In this document: positions 56,234-64,000 of the stretch, piece after piece
Numbering within the stretch: position 1 is the first letter of the stretch
Layout: every line of letters begins with the position of its first letter
Source: Pipra filicauda
Lineage: Eukaryota; Chordata; Aves; Passeriformes; Pipridae
Direction of reading: 5' to 3'
Length of the DNA stretch: 64,000 nucleotides
Assembly (NCBI RefSeq): GCF_003945595.2
Contig: NW_024104622.1
Coordinates: 62,001 to 126,000 of the forward strand
Translations under genes and position numbers: made by a program
Notes under the pieces: generated by a model
Databases searched by the model: none
What the model saw: the letters and a program-made list of their open reading frames with translations, nothing else
What the model was told of the DNA's origin: nothing

Positions 56234-57564
56234 AGCTGGCAGTAGGAAGGACTTGCTGGACCGGGGATGTATGTCTGGAAACTCCTGCTAATCCATCATG
56301 TCTTGGTAGTTGTGAGACTTCCTCGTGCTACTTCAGGCTGAGGGTGCTGATAGTTAATAGCCCAGTACAGCCACATGACACGTCAAGAATTCCATGTGCC
56401 TGCTCAAGGCTGGATGCAGCAGAGGAGAGCAAGGAAGTCTGTCCACCTCCAGCCCCAGCCCCAGCCCCACAGAGAGAGCAGTTACTGCCAGCTGGGCTCT
56501 TTGTGCTTCATGAAAATCAGTGATGGTCCAACGCTGCCCAGACTCGAAAAGCTCACATGTCCAGTGGCTTTGCATGGGGAGCAAGGGAAGAAGGACAGGA
56601 TGGCATTCCTTTCTCCAAAACTTCCTCACTCAAGACTGTCTCTAGAAACAAATGAAACTTTGCTATTTGCCTGCAAGGGAATGAAGAGAAGCAGCAACGC
56701 TGATCCAAACTACATATTGCATGATAAATTGAACTCTCCTAAAATTGTTTCCTTTCAAGAGAAACAATTCTGCTGTTAATAAACCAAATGATCACCTGGG
56801 TTTTCAAGACTAGGACGTACCACCAGTTTATATATCTCTACCAAGACTAGGGACTGTCACAGAAAGTATAATTAATGTACCTTTAGCACTGTGAAGGTGT
56901 TTGCTGCTCTATATATACCTTCCAAATAAGAGTCCAGATACACCAAAGCATGACCCCGTCATCTCAACTAATATTATCTCACTCAGATGCCGAGTTCTAA
57001 TGTCCAGGCATAAGTATGAACAATCACCAGGGCTACAACTGCTATTTCCCAGCACTGCTCCATCAGTATTTAATCTGCTGCTTTATAGAGCACTGTAGGA
57101 GATCCCCAGAAAGGAAAACAGCTGCAGCCAAGTTCTGCTCTAAAAAGTATTTTCAATTGAGAGGCCTATTAATCCAGGCAATAGGCATTAAATGACGTAA
57201 CAGAGAAGCTGGAGGGCTGATATGCCCTTCTACCCAGGGTAGGAAAAATTCCTTTTTATGCCTGGGATAGTTGTTGTAAAAGAGAGCCCTACAGGAGCCT
57301 GAGAAATTTGTTCCAGGATTATTATTATTCCTTCTTGAAGCAGCAGCTGCTGGCTTTTTTTTTTTTACCCTAAACCAATATAATGTATTTCTATGCATAT
57401 ATAAACATCTTTATATATGTATATTTGCATATATATTTACATATAAAATGCATATTTGTGTATTTATTAATATATGTAACTATATGTATGTATTTATATG
57501 TAGATATATTTATATCACAATGTATTTAACTTCTTTGGTTGCTGCAAAAATTGTTTAGCAATCC
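56234..57564. other. non-coding stretch
   Basis: No gene. The AT microsatellite at 57395-57520 is listed separately. Confidence 0.6.
57395..57520. repeat. AT-rich ATAT/ATGTAT repeat
   Basis: About 125 bp of degenerate TATATGTATATTT, CATATATATTTACATAT and TATATGTATGTATTTATATG words. Confidence 0.85.
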
Positions 57565-57680
57565 ACAGGTACATGGAGTGATTCTTGGGGTTGTCATGTG
57601 AAGGGCCAGGAGTTGGACTTTGATGGGTTTTGGGGGTCCCTTTCAACTCAGGATATTCTGTGATTCTGTTATTCTGTGAG
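57565..57680 (+). mobile_element. CR1 LINE 3'-end fragment (CAACTCAGGATA-type tail)
   Basis: GGAGTGATTCTTGGGGTTGT, GGGCCAGGAGTTGGACTTTG, then TTTCAACTCAGGATATTCTG and TGATTCTGTTATTCTGTGA. Same subfamily as the copy at 8500-8625. Confidence 0.93.
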
Positions 57681-58287
57681 ATGACAGTCAGTGCAAAACG
57701 AGCCTGCAGCTGTATTCCCTGAATTTCCAGCCATTTCCATTCAGACTCTTTCGTTCTTTGAGCTTGCAAAGAGAGACACATCCTCCAAAGAAGGGTTGGA
57801 AGCCTTTCCAAGAAAAATTGCTGGCTTAATCAGCAGGAAGCTACAAGTCACTTTTGGGATCCTTGTGCGACCCTGAAAAACTTGTTCTGTGTCTCTGTGC
57901 CTGAAGTCCAAGTCTGGAACGTGGACAAAACAGCTCTGACTACTTTCCTGAAGAGGTGGTGAACACTCATTTTTGACTTCCATTTTCTAATCTTATATCC
58001 CTGTATATTGTTTTCTTCTTTTTGCACCTCTATCTGTCCAGCAAGTGAAACCTGAGATGAGGTGTTTGGTGTCTCCCACGATGACAAGATTTAGAACCCC
58101 ACTGGGTATGTGATGTACTGATTTTTTTCCTGCTTTTCTTTGGTCTTCTCCTGTCTTTGAAGAGGCTGAGTAGGTGAGCTGGGATGGTATCAATGTTTGT
58201 CAGGTAATAATTATCAGGTCATATCAGAAAGCTGTTCTCACTATGATGTGTTGGCAGGGTGATAACACAACCTGTTCACGCAGCTTG
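57681..58287. other. non-coding spacer between CR1 copies
   Basis: Unique sequence. No exon recognised. Confidence 0.6.
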
Positions 58288-58990
58288 GAATGACAGAATA
58301 GTTTGGATTGGACCGGATGACCTTTAAAGGTCATGAAAAGAGATATCTTCAAGTAGATCAGGCTGTTCAGAGCCTCGTCAAATCTGGTCCTGAATGTTTC
58401 CAGGGATGGGGAATCTACCAGCAATCTCTGGGTAACCTGGTCCAGTGTTTCACCATCCTCGTTGTAAAAAAGTGCTTCCTTATGTTTGGTCTGAATCTTC
58501 CCTTTTTTAGTTTAAAACCACCACCTCTTGTCCTATCATCACAGGCCCTACTAAAAAATCTCTATCTTTCTTACACGCCATCTTTAGGTACTGAAAGGCT
58601 GCAATAAGGTCTCCTTGAAGCCTCTTCTCTCAGCCTGAGATCCTCAGGCCAGAGGGGCTCCAGCCCTCTGACCATTTCCGTGGCTTCCTCTGGACCCTTT
58701 TCAGCAGGTCCATATCCCTCCTGTTCTGAAGATCCCTTGGGTAGACACAGTGCTCCAGATGAGGGTCTCATCAGAGTGGAGTGGAGGAGGAGAATCCCAA
58801 AAGCCCAGGGTAGAGCTGACCTTCAGGGCTGTGAGCGCCCACTGATGGGTCCTGTCTCACTTTTCATCCAGCAGTGTTCCTCTGTCCTTCCCCACAAGGC
58901 TGCTCTCCATCCCTCCATCTCCCAGCCTGTATGGATACCAGGGCATGACCTCACCTCTGTGCAGGCCCTTGCACTTGGCCTTGTAAAACA
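58288..58990 (-). mobile_element. long CR1 LINE fragment
   Basis: About 700 bp, reading right to left. It starts with GAATGACAGAATAGTTTGGA, passes GGTTGTTCAGAGCC-like and GTTTCCAGGGATGGGGAATC blocks, then CCTCTTCTCTCAGCCTGAGA and CCATTTCCGTGGCTTCCTCT, and reaches CAGGCCCTTGCACTTGGCCT, which is interior CR1 sequence. It is clearly decayed, with indels throughout. A small GACCTTTAAAGGTC palindrome occurs at 58319-58332. Confidence 0.92.
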
Positions 58991-60908
58991 CAAAATGTTA
59001 GGCCTCAGTCTTTGGAGAGCTTGTGTTTATGACCCCATTTTCTTCTGGGATCCCAATCTCTGAAAGCTCTAATGCTGTTAAGTCCATATGAGCACATTCA
59101 CTGATTGGTTTTTATAAACAGAAGCAGCAGATGAGAAATATTTCCCTATTTGGCTTGTTGTCCTTCTGCAGTCTATGGCATGGGAGGCTTGGAAAGTTAT
59201 TTTTGACTCTATATAATGGACACTTCACACAGGAGACGAATTCAGTACTTGTATAAAATAAGAAGATAAATAACAGCAACAAACACCAGAAAGATAAAAA
59301 TAATAAACCATCTGACTGGACTGGCTGGTCTGCAACTTGTTTTTCTTTCCTCAGAATGGAAGTACAATCTTGTCTCCTCCATCTCCACACTCCCTTCCCT
59401 TTCCTTCCAGACATGTTGATTCTTCTGCATTCAGAAATTCATTCCTGTTGCCTGAAGTTGTTTTTATTTATTTGCCTTAAGTGACTGCATCACCTGACAA
59501 CTTCCTTTTATCACCTGCCAATTCCTTTTACAAACCTGTCCTTTAATTGCTGCTTAGACTTCTAATGAGCTTTTGGTGTAACCACTGCTTGGCTCCCAGT
59601 CCACCCAAAACCCACGGGCTTTAATAACAGCACAGCACGACCAAAATATTATTTGTGAAGGTGTTTCTGATTCCATGTTATGAATGAACATAACACAAAG
59701 AGTTGTATTCATTCTCCACCCTGCTGAAAGGAATTAAAACTGCAATTTTTCAGGAGAAACCCTGTTCCCAATCACATCTCCCAGCACACAGTGGGTCTGG
59801 CCAAGAAAGTAGTGGATGTCAGTCAGGATTTTTTCCACCTACCAGGCACCTGTCCATGGATGCTGTTCCTTCAAATTTTAGCTGTATTGGAAGGCCTTTT
59901 CTAAGGTAGCTCCTCCAGTTCCTCACTAGTTTGTTCCTTTGAGTTTTTGATCACTGCAAACAAACTCTGATATGTGTTTCTGTCTAACATGCTGGTCAGT
60001 ATCTTCTGAATTGGTCAAATATCAAGTATTCACTGCCTGTTCTCCAGTAAAATGCCAGTTGAAATTGCAGTATTATTTCTTTCTGGAGAAATTCTTGGTA
60101 TTTCTTTCAAATGTCCAGAAATAACACCATTTTTGCCAGAGTAGTTGTCGCTGTGGCCCATGTGGAGAATCACTGGAGTGGTATCAACCTTTCATCTGAT
60201 GAATCATGTAGGACTCTTCATTATCTCTGTTTTCTAGGTTACTACTGACTACTTGGAAAGCATAAAAACTTGTTTTTATGGAAGTACCCACCTTGAAAAA
60301 ATGATAAAGTTAGGAAATTGGGTGCCTAATGTCTACATCCATTGGTTTCAGACCCTGAGATTTTGAAGCAAGGGCTGAAAGAGATCTACAGCTCTCATAC
60401 ATGCACAGATATTGATATAATCAGGCTCTTTAAATCAGCAGTTTTCCAAGATATTAGTGTACCTACCACTGTGCAGTATCATTAGCTGGGAGATGAAAAG
60501 GGGATAAAAGCTCTCTGGCTGTTGGCCAAACTTTAGTCTAAGCTTTGGTATGTAAACCATAATGAAAGGACTTAAGAAAAGTGAATATCTGCTGGTGAAA
60601 CTTGGTCCATCCCAGTTCAATGTACTGAGACAAGCAAGAAAGGCCTGAAACTCCTCTTCTTAACAAGGGTAGAGGTTGGGCTCAGGAACCTTCTCAAAGT
60701 AGGTTGGTTGGATAGCTGGGGATGGAGATATTGAAAACATATTACACACACACTGTGTGTGACTCACCTTGTGCCAACTGACACTGCTCCACGTCTCTGA
60801 TGTTCTAACACCAGAATATTTCGGTGTTTTGGGACTCACGTGGCTCATGGAATACCGTGAAATCCATGGATTTATGAGAAAGTGCTCTACCGTTTATTAA
60901 TCACTTTG
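58991..60908. other. non-coding stretch
   Basis: No exon. It includes the tandem E-box array at 59490-59546 and a CACACAC-T-GTGTGTG microsatellite-like palindrome at 60747-60761. Confidence 0.6.
59490..59546. repeat. degenerate tandem array carrying CACCTG E-boxes
   Basis: Three decayed copies of a 16-21 bp unit: TCACCTGACAACTTCCTTTT, TCACCTGCCAATTCCTTTTA and CAAACCTGTCCTTTAA. The first two carry perfect CACCTG sites (59491-59496 and 59512-59517), the ZEB/SNAI-type E-box, spaced 21 bp apart. The third has ACCTG. Confidence 0.65.
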
Positions 60909-61033
60909 GAAGTGCTGGACAGGGCTTGGAGCAACCTGGTCTAGTGGAAGGTATCCCTGCTCGTGGTAGGGAGCTGGAATAAGATGATCTTTAAGGTCCC
61001 TTCCAACCCAAACCACTCAGCGATTTTCTGACT
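60909..61033 (+). mobile_element. CR1 LINE 3'-end fragment
   Basis: TGGACAGGGCTTGGAGCAAC, CTGGTCTAGTGGAAGGTATC, then TTCCAACCCAAACCACTCAG and CGATTTTCTGACTCTGA. Confidence 0.94.
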
Positions 61034-63319
61034 CTGAACTTTTCCAAGGCCAGTTCTGCTGCAGTTTAGTGCCATGAATCCCACTTCGGTGCCTGGCACA
61101 CTTTCCAACTCTTTCCTGCCATAGTCAGTATTCTCCCTTCCAAGACCGTGCAGAATTGCTACAGATCACAGCTCCTGTTAAAATCTCGATGGCTGGAACC
61201 TTTGGCCTGTGAGAGGAGGCAGGATAATTGCATTTCAGGTGCCTCACTGTTCTTCTGGAATTTCTTTGAGTATGTTTTCTTCCCAGGCTCTCCTCTCAGG
61301 GCACAGCTTTTCAGCTGCCAGTCATGTAAAAAACAGTGTCAGTCCAAACTTCTGTGTTCTGGACCAAATTTGAGCATGTACATTTTATGTTTTCCTTGCC
61401 TCAGGATCTGAGTCACGTTTCTGACCTTTGTCCTTCACTGTGCTTGGGTTGAACTGAGTTTTATGTCTGGGTATTACTTGAAGTCAAGACAGAGTTTTGA
61501 TTGCTGCATCTTTTATTAGCAAGAGATGCAGAGGTGCCGTTGCAGATTCACTATTCATCTCTAGCATTTTTTGCTGGATTTTTGGAAGGATCCTCTGATT
61601 TTACAAGCAGAGTTAAATCTCCATCTTAATACATGGGGTGTGAGGCTGAGAAAGAATCCAATAAGTTTTCCAATTCAGTCTCATCACTAAGGAAAGTCAA
61701 CCAAAAATACAAATAAACCATAACACGGTTTTTTGTTTGTTTTGTTTTGGTTTGTTTTTTTTGTGATGGGATGTGGACTAATGACTCAACAATAAAGCTG
61801 ATCATCCAGGCCCCATGATTTTCTTTCTATCTCTGCTATTAAACCATAGGCAGGTCACCTTGTTCCCTATGTATCGTTTAACGTAAAAGGTTAATATTTT
61901 TGCTTCTTGGATGTGCTGTGCAGGTGTGTTGTGACAGAAGAAGCCTTCCTGCAAGTAATGACTCTTGGTTAAGCCAGGTAGATGCAACCAGAAAACATGG
62001 TGTGAATTTTTAAACAAATTATAGGATTTGTGTGTGTTCACAGTTGTTCACAGGGACAGCTTCACAGGAAGTCAATAAACAGTGTGTCCTGTGTAGGTTT
62101 TCATACTGCTGTGATACTTCTCACTTACACAACCAGTTTCATTTTTAGTTAAAAATATCCCACACCAACAGGGAACCCCCAAATTTATGGATAAGGAAGC
62201 TGAGATAATGTTAAAAAAAAAGGAGATTTGAAATTAGACTCGATGCGAAAAGCTGTCAGAGGTCTCCTGGGCCTTGACAAGCTTTGAACCTCTTGATTTA
62301 GTTTGTATTAGTTTTCAAAGACACACTATGACAGCCAAAAGTTCAGGAACAATGTAATGTCTAAGGCCATCACCATTCAGGAGGTAATAAAGAGGAGGAT
62401 CCCACCAGCCTTAAAATCCAGGACTCTGCAAATGGCTGATACTTGTGAGTCACTTAAGAATAATATGTCCTGCAGGAATAGCTCAGATAGACAGGGACAC
62501 ACCAGCAAACCATAGAGCACCTTATGGGTGATAAAGTATAATAATTCAAGGCTCATTACGAAAGGAATCTGTATGGAAATAATCTCAGTTAAAAGCAGAA
62601 TAAAAGAACAAAGGAATCAGCAAGTACCCAGAAGGGTCATGTAGGGCACCCTCCCTTGATATGATTAAACAGACGAATAAGTGAATAAGTAATAATCTAA
62701 TCATAAAAGGGGCCAGGCAAACTCAGCATTAAACTACCAGACTAGGCAAGTTTTTCATTTGTGACCAAATGACCTCATATTTTTTCAATCTGCTTCTATT
62801 AGGCAGAGTCGTTTCTTCCATCAGTGCAGTGGTGAAAAAATTTCTCCAACTGTTCTAGGGAAAGGGGAATAAATGGTTCCTTCTGGGAAGGAAGAGGGAG
62901 AAATTAATTTCCTGACACGTTCTTTCCTAAAATCGGTGAGAATTTTGCTTTTAATTTCAGGGGTCTGTTGGGGGAAGACCGAGGCCTGGACAGAATAGGG
63001 TTGATCTTCTGTGATGGAAAGGAATAGCCACTTTGTTGGTGAGTCACAGGGAACAGCACTTGGAATGAGACTGGGGAGTATCTCCTGACTCTGCAGAATA
63101 GGCAGAGCCTCAACCAGATGTTCATGAGGATGACCCAGGATCAAACATTGGCTCATCTGGAGCCCATGTCAACAATGTACCCACCTCAAATCTTCCCTAT
63201 ATCCATACTCTGGATATAGGTTGCACCACTCCCTTCCTGTGTCCAGTGTTCTGAGTCTGGTCTTGGTGGCACTGGGGACCTCTGGGCAAGTAACTTCTGT
63301 GACAGAGCAGGAGGGCACT
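61034..63319. other. non-coding stretch
   Basis: No exon or RNA gene. A T-rich GTTTT tract lies at 61728-61762. The A/T-rich, apparently unique segment at 62440-62760 shows no repeat family I recognise. Confidence 0.55.
61728..61762. repeat. (GTTTT)n/T-rich tract
   Basis: TTTTTTGTTTGTTTTGTTTT followed by GG and T runs; the complement of the CAAAA tracts elsewhere in the window. Confidence 0.85.
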
Positions 63320-63717
63320 GTGGTGCCATTGAGAGGGCAGATCTCTGAGGGAGCTGGGCCTGTTCAGCCTCAAGAAGAGACACTGAGAGGGGACCTCATC
63401 CCTGTCTGTCTGTGTCTGCAGGGAGGGGGCAGAGGATGGACAAGGCTCTGCTTGGGGGGCCCAGCAGTGGGCAGGAACTGATGCCCAGGAAGTTCCACCT
63501 GAAGATGAGGAAGAACTTCTTTGCTGGGCAGTGACCCAGCACTGAACAGGTTGCCCGGAGAGGGTGTGGAGTCTCCCTCACTGGGGATATTCCAGAACCA
63601 TCTGGACACAATCCTGTGCCTTGTGCTCTGGGATGACCCTGCTGAAGCTGGGGAGTTGGACCAGATGACCCACTGCGGTCCCTTCCAACCTCACCCATTC
63701 TGTGACTCTGTGAGTTT
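63320..63717 (+). mobile_element. CR1 LINE 3'-end fragment (CAACCTCACCCATT-type tail)
   Basis: GGGAGCTGGGCCTGTTCAGC, CTCAAGAAGAGACACTGAGA, GGGGACCTCATCCC, GGGCAGTGACCCAGCACTGA, then TTCCAACCTCACCCATTCTG and TGACTCTGTGA. About 400 bp survive. Its body differs from all other copies in the window, so it is a separate subfamily. The right end is sharp, the left approximate. Confidence 0.94.
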
Positions 63718-64000
63718 GCAGACCCACTCAGCACTCACATCTGGGTGAGGTTGGTGTGATCCTGTTCCCTCCTGCAGAGCTTCTCATGTGAGACTTTAAA
63801 GCATCACTTAAGACACTCTGAGGAAGGCTCAGTGCCCCACAGTGCATTTTTTCATAGACAAAGCAGCCAAGGCACAAAACTGACCTACCCAAGAGCATCC
63901 AGGAAGCCACAAACCTGAGAATCAGGAACAGTCTCTGATCTTCTGCCTCTCAACACAGTTTCCAAACCATTATCTTATTTTGAAGAGGAAAAAACTATCT
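63718..64000. other. non-coding window end
   Basis: Unique sequence. No feature recognised. Confidence 0.6.

Noticed and set aside
60747..60761. CACACAC-T-GTGTGTG palindrome
   Set aside because: It is a simple CA/TG repeat junction and not a specific structure.
1..64000. Search for tRNA, rRNA, CRISPR arrays, LTR retroviruses or bacterial-type systems
   Set aside because: I saw no cloverleaf with A/B boxes, no rRNA-like block, no regularly spaced direct repeats with unique spacers, and no primer-binding-site plus paired LTR arrangement. This was reading by eye, so diverged LTR fragments could have been missed.

Overview
This window looks like a piece of a bird nuclear genome. The main evidence is about 26 fragments of CR1 LINE retrotransposons. 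Most of them end in the avian-type 3' tail: a conserved 'TTCCAACCCAAACC'-like block followed by 8-bp repeats of the ATTCTATG/ATTCTGTG kind. Repeat density is otherwise low, there are short microsatellites and A-rich tracts, and long unique non-coding stretches alternate with one sharply CpG-rich domain. No bacterial, phage, organellar, CRISPR or intact viral feature was seen. No reading frame here can be defended as a conserved protein. The long open frames are low-complexity, repeat-derived, or start at a non-ATG codon.

Layout. From 1 to about 9 kb the sequence is non-coding with three CR1 pieces, an A-rich CAAA tract and one probable relic of an older sauropsid repeat. From about 9.1 to 15.4 kb it becomes GC- and CpG-rich. 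This holds the best gene-like signal: a TATA box (10786-10793) just after a (CCCT)n/(CT)n microsatellite, followed by a purine-rich candidate first exon that ends in a consensus splice donor (CAAG|GTAAGG at 11469/11470). The exon has several short upstream ORFs and no long ATG-initiated frame on its own strand, so it is best read as a 5'-untranslated exon of a + strand gene whose coding exons lie to the right, outside the window. A second CpG-dense block at 14.38-14.76 kb, with a G-quadruplex motif and a 12-bp-arm inverted repeat, may be an alternative promoter. I could not identify the gene.

From about 15.4 to 64 kb there is a 48-kb stretch that would be intron 1 (or intergenic DNA if the exon call is wrong). 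It carries most of the CR1 fragments, a 270-bp CCTTCCCAAA minisatellite (48.36-48.63 kb), other simple repeats and several compact clusters of transcription-factor-like motifs. The most notable are 18.48-18.85 kb (POU octamer abutting a palindromic OTX/PITX-type site, plus a SOX site), 22.06-22.33 kb, 13.28-13.50 kb, 15.29-15.36 kb and 47.19-47.68 kb. These are candidate cis-regulatory elements. Long-range regulatory sequence around a CpG-rich promoter fits a developmentally regulated gene, but this is inference and needs cross-species alignment.

I see no novel multi-gene system. The most useful leads are the unassigned promoter and first exon, the motif clusters, a perfect 11-bp-arm palindrome at 30841-30864, and the record of CR1 activity, with at least four 3'-end types and one tail-to-tail pair.
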